This document shows, piece after piece, positions 40,809 to 49,765 of a stretch of DNA of 64,000 bases (positions are counted from its first letter, which is position 1; the number at the start of each line of letters is the position of its first letter). Under the pieces are notes generated by a model, which saw only the letters and a program-made list of their open reading frames with translations, was not told where the DNA came from and made no database searches. The stretch is from SZUA-36 sp963774415 (lineage in GTDB: Bacteria; Pseudomonadota; Gammaproteobacteria; Xanthomonadales; SZUA-36). The stretch covers positions 868,001-932,000 of the forward strand of contig CAVZEU010000001.1 in assembly GCA_963774415.1 (NCBI GenBank), read 5' to 3'. Made by a program: the position numbers and the translations under genes.

Positions 40809-43135
40809 CAGCCGTCGGCCTGCTGCCCGGCCTCGTGCAACGCCCGCGCGACTTTCTCCGGTGTCAGCGGCGGCGCGAAGAAGCGGACGCCGGTGGCGTT
40901 GTAGACCGCGTTGGCCACGGCCGGCGCCGGCACGATGGCCGGCAACTCGGCAATGCCCTTGGCGCCCATCGGCCCCTCGCTGCATTCGCTTTCGATGAAG
41001 TGGATTTCGATCTCGGGCGTCTCCGGCGCCGTGAACACCTTGTAGTCGCGGAAATTCGGGTTCAGCACCCGGCCGTCCTGCAATTTCAGTTGTTCGCTGA
41101 GCGCGTAGCCCAGCGATACCGAGATGCCGCCTTCGATCTGGCCCTCGATGCCGAGGCGGTTGATCACGCGGCCGACATCCTGCACCGCCGTCATTTTCGC
41201 CACCCGGACCTCGCCCGTCTCGATGTCGACCTCGACTTCCGCGACATAGGCCGCGTGGGCCCAGGCGGCCGACAGGTTGCCGACGTGGTTCTTGTCCTCG
41301 GGCTCGCTGTTGGGTTCGTAGTAATCGCTGACCATGACCAGTTCCGGTTCCTCGGCGAAATGCATTTGCCTGAGCAGCTTGTCGAGGCGGACGATGGCAA
41401 CGCCGTTGTCGGCCTGGACCACGTAACCGGCGCGCAGGTCCATCTCCGACGCGCTGACATTGGACTGCTTGGCCGCGGCGTTGAGGATCTGCGCCCGCGC
41501 CGCCCGCGCCGCCCGCAACGCGGAATTGCCGGCAATGAAGGTGGTGCGGCTGGCATGGACGCCGACATCCCAGGGACCCAGCGCCGTGTCGTTGTTGACG
41601 ATGGTCACGTCTTCCTTGGGTATTCCCAGTTCCTCCATCACGATCTGCGTCAGCACCGCGTCGATCCCCTGGCCGATTTCAGAGGCGCCGGTGATCAGCG
41701 TGGCGCGTGCGTAATCGTCCAGCTTGAGGATCGTGCCGCAACCGTCGCTCTTGTGGATCTTGGCCCCGCCGGCGTTGTGGATCGAGGTGGCGATGCCGAT
41801 GCCGCGCCTGATCCGGCCGGGCTTGGAGCGCTCGCTGGCATACTGCGCGTACTTGCTGAGGAAATCCGTTTTCGCCGCAGCCGTCTCGATGCATTCCGAC
41901 AGGCGGCAGTCGTCGAGGATCGAACCCTGCGGTGTCACTTCACCGGAAGACTGCGCGTTCTTCAAGCGGAAAGCGATCGGGTCCATACCGACCTCCTCGG
42001 CCAGCATGTCCATCACCGAGGCCGTGACGAACGTCGCCTGGACATTGCCGTAGCCGCGGAAGGAACCGGCGTAGACATTGTTGGTGTAAACGGCCTGGGC
42101 CCGGTAGTCGACGGCCGGCACGCGGAAATGACCGGTGAAGGTCCGCATCTGGATGACCGGCGTGGTCGGGCCCCAGGAGGTGTAGGCGCCGTTGTTCAGC
42201 AGCGCCTCGACCTTGCGGAAGGTCAGCGTGCCGTCCCGGTTGACGCCGCTCTTGATGCGAAACTCGACCGGTTGGCGCGTCGGCGAATTGATGAATTCCT
42301 CCTCGCGCGAGAACGTCAGCTTGACCGGCCGTCCCGCAGCCCTGGCGAGCAGCGCGCAGACGGGCTCGAACGGGTAGACGTCGAGCTTGGAGCCGAAGGC
42401 CCCGCCGACCGGTGGCTGGATGACGCGGATGTCGCCCGGGTGGATGCCCAGCGCCGGCGCCAGGTCCATCCTGAAATTGTACGGGTACTGGGTCTGCGAC
42501 CAGAGCGTCAGCCGCCCGGCGGTGTCGAAATCGGCGATGACGCAGCCGGGTCCCATGCAGCAGTGCGTCACGTACGGCACTTCGAATTGGTGTTCGACGA
42601 CGATGTCGGACGCACGCTCGGCCGCCCCGACATCGCCGTGGCTGAACTCGTAATGCAGGCTGAGGTTGTCCGGATGGTCGTCGTGTATCACCGGGGCGCC
42701 ATCGAGCATTGCGTCAGCCGGAGAAAACACCGCCGGCAGGTCCTCGTACTCGACCTTGATCAGCCTGATCGCTGCTTCGGCAATGGCTTCCGTTTCGGCT
42801 GCAACCGCCGCGACCTCGTCGCGGACGCAGCGCACCTTGCCGGCTTTCAGCGGTACGTTGTCGCGGGTCGGGCCAAAACGCAATTCGGGTATGTCTGCGC
42901 CGGTCAGCACCACGTGCACGCCCGGCAATGCCCGTGCCGCGCTGGTGTCGATGCTGACGATCTTGGCGTGGGCGCGCCCGCTGTGCAGGATCTTGCCGTA
43001 CAGCATCCTCGGCACGACCATGTCGTTGATGTAGACCGTGCGGCCGGTGGCCTTGTCCGGCGCATCGGGTTTGGTGACCCGCTTGCCGATATACGTTTCC
43101 TTTTCGATGACCGTATTCAGTTCCTGCACGCTCAT
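40808..43135 (-). CDS. Molybdenum hydroxylase, large Mo-cofactor subunit
   Basis: 775 residues of the xanthine dehydrogenase/aldehyde oxidase family. An N-terminal ab hammerhead domain (KPDAPDKATGRTVYINDM) precedes two Mo-cofactor domains: GGAFGSKLDVYPFEP, FRGYGNVQATFVTAS, ASEIGQGIDAVLTQIV and the catalytic-Glu loop GPMGAKGIAELPAI near the end. Members hydroxylate N-heterocycles or aldehydes, or reduce hydroxybenzoyl-CoA. Which applies is unclear: the FAD partner lacks the Hcr cysteine insertion, so it is probably an oxidising hydroxylase. Overlaps both neighbours. Confidence 0.88.
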   Translation of the reverse strand: MSVQELNTVIEKETYIGKRVTKPDAPDKATGRTVYINDMVVPRMLYGKILHSGRAHAKIVSIDTSAARALPGVHVVLTGADIPELRFGPTRDNVPLKAGKVRCVRDEVAAVAAETEAIAEAAIRLIKVEYEDLPAVFSPADAMLDGAPVIHDDHPDNLSLHYEFSHGDVGAAERASDIVVEHQFEVPYVTHCCMGPGCVIADFDTAGRLTLWSQTQYPYNFRMDLAPALGIHPGDIRVIQPPVGGAFGSKLDVYPFEPVCALLARAAGRPVKLTFSREEEFINSPTRQPVEFRIKSGVNRDGTLTFRKVEALLNNGAYTSWGPTTPVIQMRTFTGHFRVPAVDYRAQAVYTNNVYAGSFRGYGNVQATFVTASVMDMLAEEVGMDPIAFRLKNAQSSGEVTPQGSILDDCRLSECIETAAAKTDFLSKYAQYASERSKPGRIRRGIGIATSIHNAGGAKIHKSDGCGTILKLDDYARATLITGASEIGQGIDAVLTQIVMEELGIPKEDVTIVNNDTALGPWDVGVHASRTTFIAGNSALRAARAARAQILNAAAKQSNVSASEMDLRAGYVVQADNGVAIVRLDKLLRQMHFAEEPELVMVSDYYEPNSEPEDKNHVGNLSAAWAHAAYVAEVEVDIETGEVRVAKMTAVQDVGRVINRLGIEGQIEGGISVSLGYALSEQLKLQDGRVLNPNFRDYKVFTAPETPEIEIHFIESECSEGPMGAKGIAELPAIVPAPAVANAVYNATGVRFFAPPLTPEKVARALHEAGQQADG

Positions 43136-43623
43136 TGTTCTGCCTCCTCGAGCACCGCCGCGGCGACGGCGTCCACTACCTTGGTGTAGCCGCTGCAGCG
43201 GCACACGTTACCTTCGAGCCCCCGCGCGATATCCGCCCGCGTCAGCGCATTGCCGCTGCCGGCATTCTGATCGACGAGATAACGCGCCTGCATGATCATG
43301 CCGGGCATGCAATAGCCGCACTGGATGGCACCGAAGTCGACGAAAGCCTGTTGCACGACCTCGAGGTCGCCGACACGGGCGAGGCCCTCGATGGTCTGTA
43401 TTTCCCGGCCGTCGCAATCGATTGCGAACATCAGGCAGGAATTGATCGTGCGGCCGTCGATCCGCACCGTGCAGGCGCCGCATTCTCCTTCGCCGCAGGC
43501 CAGCTTGGCGCCCGTAAGACCGAAATTTTCCCGCAGCATTTCCAGCGTCGTCATGGCAGGCGCCACGCGGGTCTCGACGCTCCTGCCGTTAAGCTTGAAA
43601 GCGATATCAATGGCCAGCGACAT
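43132..43623 (-). CDS. Molybdenum hydroxylase, [2Fe-2S] subunit
   Basis: 163 residues with both expected clusters: plant-ferredoxin type CGEGECGACTVRIDG plus Cys in NSCLMF, and the helical cluster CGYCMPGM with CRCSGYTKV. It carries electrons from the Mo centre to FAD. Overlaps the large-subunit start by 4 bases and the FAD-subunit stop by 17. Confidence 0.93.
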   Translation of the reverse strand: MSLAIDIAFKLNGRSVETRVAPAMTTLEMLRENFGLTGAKLACGEGECGACTVRIDGRTINSCLMFAIDCDGREIQTIEGLARVGDLEVVQQAFVDFGAIQCGYCMPGMIMQARYLVDQNAGSGNALTRADIARGLEGNVCRCSGYTKVVDAVAAAVLEEAEQ

Positions 43624-44470
43624 GGTTCAGTGCCCTCCTCGTATATACGGCGGTCAGGTGTTGACGGTACCAGGCGGACGCGCGCACGTCATCGATCGGG
43701 GTCACTTCACCCACGGCCGTTTGCGCCGCCTCCTCGATCAGCGCCGCGTCCAGTTCGCGGCCCTCGATGAGCTTTTCCGTGGCCCGCGCCCGCAGCGGCG
43801 TCGGCGCGGCGGCGCCGATGGCGATACGCACGCCCTGCGCACGGCCGCCATCGACGTTGGCGCCGGCGCCCAGGGACACGGTCGATATTTCCAATGCCGG
43901 GCGCGGCCCGGATTTCAGGTAGACCGCCCTGAACGCCGCGGCGGGCCGGTCGAATTCGATGGCGGTCAGCAGTTCATCGGCTCGCATCCTGGTTTTGCCC
44001 GGCGCGGTGAAAAAATCCTCCAGCGGCAGCGTCCGCAGCTTGACCCCGTCGCCCGCCCAGGAGGCCAGTTCGACCACGGCATCGAGCAACAACAGCGGGA
44101 TGCACATATCGCCGGCGGGCGAAGCGTTGCACAAATTGCCGGCCAGCGTGGCGGCGTTGCGGATCTGGGAGCTGGCAAAGTGATCCGCCGCCGCCACCAG
44201 CACCGGCGCATCGGTCGCCAGCGCCGCGCTCTCGAGAACGTCGGTCACCGTGGTCAGACCGCCCAGGCGGTAACGGTCGCCCTCGCATTGTATGCCGCGC
44301 ATCTCCGGGACACGCTGGATATTGACCAGGGTCGCTGCGAACGACCTGGCGCCCGTGCGAGTCTGCGGCGTCAGGTCGGTGCCGCCGGCGACGATTGTGG
44401 CTGCGCCGCCCTGCAACAACCGCGCCGCTTCCGCGACGGACCCGGGCACTGCGAAATTTTCAATTGCCAT
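43607..44470 (-). CDS. Molybdenum hydroxylase, FAD subunit
   Basis: 287 residues. FAD motifs AGGTDLTPQTR and NAATLAGNLCNASPAGDM, then the CO-dehydrogenase-type C-terminal domain (ISTVSLGAGANVDGG). Between LAGNLC and the next segment there is no cysteine-rich insertion, in contrast to hcrB at 705, so no extra [4Fe-4S] cluster. First gene after the 162-bp repeats; its start is 58 bases from their edge. Confidence 0.9.
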   Translation of the reverse strand: MAIENFAVPGSVAEAARLLQGGAATIVAGGTDLTPQTRTGARSFAATLVNIQRVPEMRGIQCEGDRYRLGGLTTVTDVLESAALATDAPVLVAAADHFASSQIRNAATLAGNLCNASPAGDMCIPLLLLDAVVELASWAGDGVKLRTLPLEDFFTAPGKTRMRADELLTAIEFDRPAAAFRAVYLKSGPRPALEISTVSLGAGANVDGGRAQGVRIAIGAAAPTPLRARATEKLIEGRELDAALIEEAAQTAVGEVTPIDDVRASAWYRQHLTAVYTRRALNHVAGH

Positions 44471-44528
44471 GTTTGATGTTTACCTTCATATAGTTACAAA
44501 ACTAACTTCATAGACTTTTTAACAAGTG

Positions 44529-44886
44529 TTTCAGCTGCAAGATGCGTGTTCGTGGGCATGTCGGTGAAGCCGGGATCCTCTGACTTGCTCACGGGCGCGA
44601 AAGATTGCTGCCTGAAATGTTCGGATTCAAGGCGCGGATCGCACGTAATAGCAGCGCTATTGCGAAGATTCGCAACGCCGAAGCTGGTCATTTCAGGTGC
44701 AAGATACGTGTTCGTGGGCATGTCGGTGAAGCCGGGATCCTCTGACTTGCTCACGGGCGCGAAAGATTGCTGCCTGAAATGTTCTGTTGCAAGGCGCGGA
44801 TCGCACGTAATAGCAGCGCTATTGCGAAGATTCGCAACGCCGAAGCTGGGCATTTCAGGTGCAAGATGCGTGTTCGTGGGCATGTC
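44529..44886. repeat. 162-bp tandem repeat, two full copies plus a partial third
   Basis: Units 44529-44690 and 44691-44852, then a partial copy to about 44886. Units differ at under ten bases. Each holds the palindrome AATAGC-AGC-GCTATT inside a larger imperfect dyad (GCGGATCGCACG to GAAGATTCGC). The unit is 54 codons, so frames stay open on both strands, but the peptides look non-natural. It fills nearly the whole 424-base gap between the mutase and FAD-subunit genes; no promoter is obvious. Confidence 0.85.
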
Positions 44887-44894
44887 AGAGGATC

Positions 44895-46535
44895 CTAAAA
44901 CCTGACCGGTTCATGGTACTTGCCATACACGGACTGGAGCGCCGCCGTCATTTCACCCACGGTGGCGTAGGCCTTGACCGCCTGCATGATCGCCGGCATG
45001 ACATTGACGCCGGCGCGGGCATCGGCGGCCAGTTGTTCCAGTGCCGCATCCACCGTGGCCTGGTCGCGGTCGGTACGCAACCGCGCCAGGCGCTGAATCT
45101 GCTCAGATGCATCGTCGTCGGCGTAAGGGTGATACTCGACCCGGGGCTCCTCCTCGTCCATCTGGTAGCAATTGACGCCGACCTTCGGAAACTCGCCTGA
45201 CTCGATGTCGCGCATCTGCTGGTAGGCCTGCGCCGAGACCTTGGCCTGGATGGTGCCGTCTGTGACCAGCCTGACGATACCGCCCTGGCGCTCAACCCCG
45301 GCCATGATTTCGGTCATGCGCTCGCGCATCTGGTTGGTCAGCGTCTCGACGTAATAGGAACCGGCCAGCGGGTCCACCGTGTCGCACAGACCCATCTCCT
45401 CGATCAGCAGCTGCATCGTTCTGAGCGAAAGCCGCTGCGCCTCCTCGCTGGGGATCGTGTAGGCCTCGTCATAGCAGCACAGCGCCATGGTCTGGGCGCC
45501 GGACAGTGCGCTGATCAGCGCATAGTAAGCGCCGCGCACGATATTGACCTCGGGTTGCTCCTTGGTCAGCCCGCTGCCGCCGCCGCCGGCGATCATGCGC
45601 ATCACCATCGAGCGCGGATTGCTCGCGCCGTAGTCTTCGCGGATGATTTTCGCCCACAGGCCGCGACCCGCGCGAAACTTGGCAACTTGCTCGAAGATAT
45701 TACCGTAAATATTGAAATTAAATGATAAACGTGAAGCGAACTCATCAACGCTCAACCCGCGTTCCAGCACCAGGTCGGTGTAAGCCTTGGCGATACAGAA
45801 AGCGTAGGCCATTTCCTGCGCCGGGTCCGCGCCCGACTCCCGGATGTGGTAACCGCATACGCTGACCGGACTGTATTTCGGCGCGTTGCGGGCGCAGTAC
45901 TCGATCGTGTCCGCGACCAGCTTGATCGATGGCTCCACCGGGAACACCCAGGTGCCGCGGCCGATGAATTCCTTGAGGATGTCGTTCTGCGCCGTGCCGC
46001 GCAGCGCCGCGAGATCGAAACCCCGCTTCTCCGCCATCGCCAGGTACATGGCGATCATGATCGCCGCCGAACCGTTGACGGTCAGCGACACGGTAATCCG
46101 GTCGAGGTCGATGCCGTCGAACGCGACCTCGAAATCACGCAGCGAATCGACCGCCATGCCGACCCGCCCGACTTCACCGACGGCCAGCGGATCGTCCGAA
46201 TCCATGCCGATCTGTGACGGTAGATCGAAAGCCACGTTGAGCCCGGTCTGGCCGTTTTCAATCAGGTATTTGAAACGTTTGTTGGTGTCTTCCGCGTTGC
46301 CGAAGCCGGTGTACTGGCGCATCGTCCACGGCCGTTTGCGGTACATTTCGGCGTGGATGCCGCGCGTGAACGGATATTCACCGGGCAGCCCGACCATGTC
46401 CGTGCCGCCGCTCGCGGCCACGTCCTCGGCCGTGTAGACCTTCTTGATCTCGATCCCGGATTCGTTGATGACCGGCCGCTCCGTGTCCTGCCTGCGCAAA
46501 GATGCGCCGGTGATTTTCTTGCGTTGTCCCGTCAT
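44895..46535 (-). CDS. B12-dependent acyl-CoA mutase, large (catalytic) subunit; methylmalonyl-CoA mutase type
   Basis: 546-residue TIM-barrel half of a split mutase; the B12 half is the preceding gene. Substrate-pocket positions: Tyr75 in MRQYTGFGNAED is the residue of methylmalonyl-CoA mutases (Phe in isobutyryl-CoA, Ile in 2-hydroxyisobutyryl-CoA mutases), and Ala102 in NVAFDLP is Asp in the hydroxyisobutyryl enzyme. Methylmalonyl-CoA to succinyl-CoA is thus the best call, backed by an epimerase gene in the operon. The start at 46535 overlaps the small subunit stop by 4 bases; a longer in-frame ORF from 46712 is rejected. No MeaB/ArgK chaperone gene is in the window. Confidence 0.87.
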   Translation of the reverse strand: MTGQRKKITGASLRRQDTERPVINESGIEIKKVYTAEDVAASGGTDMVGLPGEYPFTRGIHAEMYRKRPWTMRQYTGFGNAEDTNKRFKYLIENGQTGLNVAFDLPSQIGMDSDDPLAVGEVGRVGMAVDSLRDFEVAFDGIDLDRITVSLTVNGSAAIMIAMYLAMAEKRGFDLAALRGTAQNDILKEFIGRGTWVFPVEPSIKLVADTIEYCARNAPKYSPVSVCGYHIRESGADPAQEMAYAFCIAKAYTDLVLERGLSVDEFASRLSFNFNIYGNIFEQVAKFRAGRGLWAKIIREDYGASNPRSMVMRMIAGGGGSGLTKEQPEVNIVRGAYYALISALSGAQTMALCCYDEAYTIPSEEAQRLSLRTMQLLIEEMGLCDTVDPLAGSYYVETLTNQMRERMTEIMAGVERQGGIVRLVTDGTIQAKVSAQAYQQMRDIESGEFPKVGVNCYQMDEEEPRVEYHPYADDDASEQIQRLARLRTDRDQATVDAALEQLAADARAGVNVMPAIMQAVKAYATVGEMTAALQSVYGKYHEPVRF

Positions 46536-46927
46536 TGGCGTTGCTCCCGGATAAAATCGACGATGTCCTGCAGTCGTGACCCCGCCGGGAACACGCCGTC
46601 GAGTCCGATTTCCTCGAGTTCCCGCCGGTCCTGCTCGGGGATGCTGCCGCCGATGATCCAGAGCTTGTCGTCCAGCCCTTTTTGCGCCAGCAACTGCTTT
46701 AGTCGCCTGCAATACGGCACGTGCGAACCGGCCATGCTGGACAGGCCGATCACGTCGACGTCTTCCTCCAGCGCTACCTGCGCCACCGCTTCCGGCGGCT
46801 GCCGCAGCCCGGTGTAAATCACCTCGAAACCGGCGTCGATCAAGGCCCGAACGACGATTTTCGCGCCCCGGTCATGGCCGTCCAGGCCCGGTTTGGCGAT
46901 CAGTACCCTGATCCTGCGTGTATCCAT
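46532..46927 (-). CDS. B12-dependent acyl-CoA mutase, cobalamin-binding subunit
   Basis: 131 residues, complete B12-binding domain with DGHDRG (Asp16, His18, Gly21; the DxHxxG that supplies the lower axial His), then GLSSMAGSH and IIGGSIPEQD for the nucleotide tail. The ATG at 46927 shares a base with the acyl-CoA dehydrogenase stop (TGATG). Confidence 0.93.
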   Translation of the reverse strand: MDTRRIRVLIAKPGLDGHDRGAKIVVRALIDAGFEVIYTGLRQPPEAVAQVALEEDVDVIGLSSMAGSHVPYCRRLKQLLAQKGLDDKLWIIGGSIPEQDRRELEEIGLDGVFPAGSRLQDIVDFIREQRQ

Positions 46928-48054
46928 CAAGACAATTCCTTGGCAATGACGAGTTTGAGAATTTCACTGGTGCCGCCGCCGATCAGCGTAAAGCGGATGT
47001 CGCGCAGGTATCGCTGCGCCGGGTATTCCATCGCAAAGCCATAGGAAGCCAGCACCCGTGCCGCCTGGTCGCAGGCGCTGGCGGCCGCCTCCGACGCAAA
47101 CAGCTTGGCCATGGCCGAATGCTTGTGGCACGGCTTTTCGGCCTGCTTCAGCCAGGCGGCGTAATGCACCAGGTGTTCGGCGGCCTCGAGTTCCGTCGCC
47201 ATTTCGGCCAGTTTGAGCTGGATGGCCTGGAAACGGTTAATCGGCTTGCCGAACTGCTTGCGCTCGGCGGCATAGCGGACCGCCTCGTTCAGCGCCGCGC
47301 GGCCGCCGCCGACCGCCATCGCGCCGGTAATGATCCTGATCTCGTCCAGCAGTTTGCGCAGGTGCTCAACCCCCTCGCCCACGCCGCTCAGGCAATGCGT
47401 GTCAGGAACGAAACAGTCGTTCAGTGCCAGTTCCGAGGTCGGCAGCGCGTGCACGCCCATTTTTTCGATGGCGCGGCCCACATCGAGGCCGTCAAAATCC
47501 TTTTCGACCAGGAAAATGGTCAGGCCCCGTTCCTCGCCGGCGGTGGCGAACACGGTGAAAAAGTCCGCTACCGGCGCCGAGGTCACCCACATTTTCTGAC
47601 CATTCAGCCGATAACCGCCTTCGGCCCGGGTCGCGTGCGTCTTGATCCCGGCCAGGTCGCTGCCGGCGTTCGGCTCGGTCATGCAGATTGCGCCGATCTT
47701 GCAGCCCTCGAGCGCGGGCGCAAACAGCCTTTGGCGGATATCGTCGTTGCCCAGCATGTGCAGGAACTTGGTGCCCATCAGAGACTGCATCGCTACCGCG
47801 CCGGCCAGCGACATCGAACCGCGTGCGATCTCGGTCAACGCGAAGCAGAACGCGTTCAGGTCCATACCGCTGCCGCCGTCCTCGCTCGGGTAGCGCATGC
47901 CGAAAAATCCGAGCGCACCCAGTTCGCTGAAGAGTTCCCGCGGAAACGCCCCCGCCTCGTCAATGGCCGCGGCCTGCGGGGCAATGCGCTCGTCACAGAA
48001 ACGCGCGAACGTATCGCGCACGGTTTGCTGTTCCGCCGTCGGCTCAAAGTTCAT
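46927..48054 (-). CDS. Acyl-CoA dehydrogenase
   Basis: 375 residues. FAD motifs ICMTEPNAGSDLAGIKT and MWVTSAPVADFF, and substrate/flavin loop RKQFGKPINRFQAIQ. At the C-terminus LIGGGTSEIL has Gly where medium-chain enzymes have the catalytic Glu; isovaleryl- and long-chain-type enzymes also lack it there and use a Glu on another helix, for which the Glu in LLDEIRIITG is a candidate. A branched or cyclic short acyl-CoA is therefore likelier than a straight fatty acyl-CoA. Overlaps hyuB by 11 bases. Confidence 0.88.
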   Translation of the reverse strand: MNFEPTAEQQTVRDTFARFCDERIAPQAAAIDEAGAFPRELFSELGALGFFGMRYPSEDGGSGMDLNAFCFALTEIARGSMSLAGAVAMQSLMGTKFLHMLGNDDIRQRLFAPALEGCKIGAICMTEPNAGSDLAGIKTHATRAEGGYRLNGQKMWVTSAPVADFFTVFATAGEERGLTIFLVEKDFDGLDVGRAIEKMGVHALPTSELALNDCFVPDTHCLSGVGEGVEHLRKLLDEIRIITGAMAVGGGRAALNEAVRYAAERKQFGKPINRFQAIQLKLAEMATELEAAEHLVHYAAWLKQAEKPCHKHSAMAKLFASEAAASACDQAARVLASYGFAMEYPAQRYLRDIRFTLIGGGTSEILKLVIAKELS

Positions 48055-49765
48055 CGCCGTCTCCCGCGCCCGTTGCGCCGGTCCAGCCGTACAGTTCCGC
48101 GGCGGACTTTTCCGAGATCACGCCGTTGCGGACTTCGCGGGCGAGCACGCTGCGGTCGCGCTTGAACGGGTCGCCGTAACCGCCGCCGCCGCCGGCCACT
48201 TGGTGGTATACCGTACCTGCAGGCACGCCGGTGATCAGGTCCTTGTTTTTCGGTACCACTTCGCGGCCGTCCGGGTAGGTCAGCCGGATCTCGTTGAGGG
48301 TGCCGTCGCCGCCGCCGAACAGGCCGAAGGCGGGTTCGAAATCGCCGTCCCCGAAAGTGACCAGTTGGGTGTTCTCGGAACCGATGATGAATTCGGTTTC
48401 GACGCCGAGGCCGCCGCGCCACTCGCCGGCGCCGGCGGAGTCGGTCAGGTACTCGTGCTTGACCAGCAGGTGCGGTGTCTGCTGCTCGAACATCTCGTAA
48501 TCCTGGTCGAGCACGCCGCCCGAGGCGTCGATCATGCCGATGTGGTCATAGCCGTCGGTGCCCTGCATCGCCCCGGAACCTCCCTTCAGCCCCATGAAGC
48601 CGATATCAACGTAGTCCTCGTCCTTGGCCTCGTCGTGACCGGTTGTCAGCGAAGCCAGCAGGTTGTTCCAGCCGGCGGTCACGCGCTCGGGAATGACCGG
48701 GGCCAGGGCGCGGATAATCGCGTCGGCATTGGGCGGGCACAGGTGATTGCCGAAGGTCGTCGCCTTGGGGTAAGCGGCGTTCAGGATCGTGCCCTCGGGG
48801 ATGACGATGTCGATCGGCCCGATCATGCCCTCGTTGTGCGGAATATCCGGGTTGACCATCTGCAGAAAGGTCAGGATCGACGCCGACGCGCTCGAGGTGT
48901 AGGTGCCGTTGACGAAGCCGTCGGTCTGCGCATCCGTGGCCGAGTAATCGAACGTGATATGCCGGTCCTTGACCGTCACGGTCACGCGGATCGTGAATTT
49001 CGTACCGTCGTGGTGGCCGTCGAAATAAACGTAGCCCTCGCCGCTGTATTCGCCTTCAGGTATGGTCGCGATCTCGGCCTCCATCATCTTGCGCGTCGCA
49101 TCGAACAATGCCGCTTTGTGGCTCTCGAACCGGTCGAGCCCGTACTTGTTCAGCAACTCGAGTAAACGCCGCTCGCCGACGGTGCAGGCGCCGATCTGGG
49201 CGCGCAGGTCGTGCTGCACGATTTCCAGGCGGATATTGGCGAAAATCAGGTTCCAGACGTCCTTGCGCAGCCGTCCCTTTTCGAACACCTTGACCGGGGG
49301 TATGCGCAGCGCTTCCTGCCAGACCTCGGTGGCGCGCGGGTTGTAACCGCCGGGCACGTTGCCGCCGATGTCGGCCTGGTGCCCCTTGACCGCCGACCAG
49401 GCGACCAGTTCGCCACCGAAGAAAATGGGCTTGTAGACGGCTACGTCGTTGTTCTGGTTGCCCATCGAGAACACGTCATTGTGAAAAATCACGTCGCCCT
49501 CGGAGATGTCGTCGCCGAAATAGTCGACCAGGTACTTGCACACCGGCGCCAGCGAGAAAGCCAGGATCGGCAGGTTTTCCGTCTGCTCCAGCATGTTGCC
49601 GGCGGCGTCGTAGAGCCCGGTGACGAAATCCTTCGCCTCGCACAGGATCGGTGAACGCGCCGTCTGCTCGACCGACAGGCTCATTTCATCGGTAATCGAC
49701 TTGAAGGTGCGCGCGTATACCGACAGCAAAATGGGATCGACCTTGTCGTTGCTTTGCTGACTCAT
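48044..49765 (-). CDS. hyuB: Hydantoinase B/oxoprolinase-family subunit
   Basis: 573 residues. HyuB-family signatures: GDVIFHNDVFSMGNQNNDV, HQADIGGNVPGGYNPRATE, and Gly-rich C-terminal VAGGGGGYGDPFKRD. It works with HyuA in ATP-dependent opening of cyclic amides (hydantoin, 5-oxoproline, caprolactam) or carboxylation of ketones (acetone, acetophenone). Coupled to hyuA by a 4-base overlap. Which reaction applies is open. Confidence 0.9.
   Translation of the reverse strand: MSQQSNDKVDPILLSVYARTFKSITDEMSLSVEQTARSPILCEAKDFVTGLYDAAGNMLEQTENLPILAFSLAPVCKYLVDYFGDDISEGDVIFHNDVFSMGNQNNDVAVYKPIFFGGELVAWSAVKGHQADIGGNVPGGYNPRATEVWQEALRIPPVKVFEKGRLRKDVWNLIFANIRLEIVQHDLRAQIGACTVGERRLLELLNKYGLDRFESHKAALFDATRKMMEAEIATIPEGEYSGEGYVYFDGHHDGTKFTIRVTVTVKDRHITFDYSATDAQTDGFVNGTYTSSASASILTFLQMVNPDIPHNEGMIGPIDIVIPEGTILNAAYPKATTFGNHLCPPNADAIIRALAPVIPERVTAGWNNLLASLTTGHDEAKDEDYVDIGFMGLKGGSGAMQGTDGYDHIGMIDASGGVLDQDYEMFEQQTPHLLVKHEYLTDSAGAGEWRGGLGVETEFIIGSENTQLVTFGDGDFEPAFGLFGGGDGTLNEIRLTYPDGREVVPKNKDLITGVPAGTVYHQVAGGGGGYGDPFKRDRSVLAREVRNGVISEKSAAELYGWTGATGAGDGDEL

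Noticed and set aside
40835..43189. A 784-codon open frame on the plus strand
   Set aside because: It is the antisense of the molybdenum-hydroxylase large subunit gene; high GC with codon-third-position bias keeps the opposite strand open. The product has no domain.
44494..44905. Repeat-containing peptides on both strands of the 162-bp repeat
   Set aside because: The unit is a multiple of three, so frames stay open by arithmetic; neither strand's peptide looks like a natural repeat protein.
44895..46535. 2-hydroxyisobutyryl-CoA or isobutyryl-CoA mutase
   Set aside because: The pocket residues are Tyr75 and Ala102, as in methylmalonyl-CoA mutase, not Ile/Asp or Phe.
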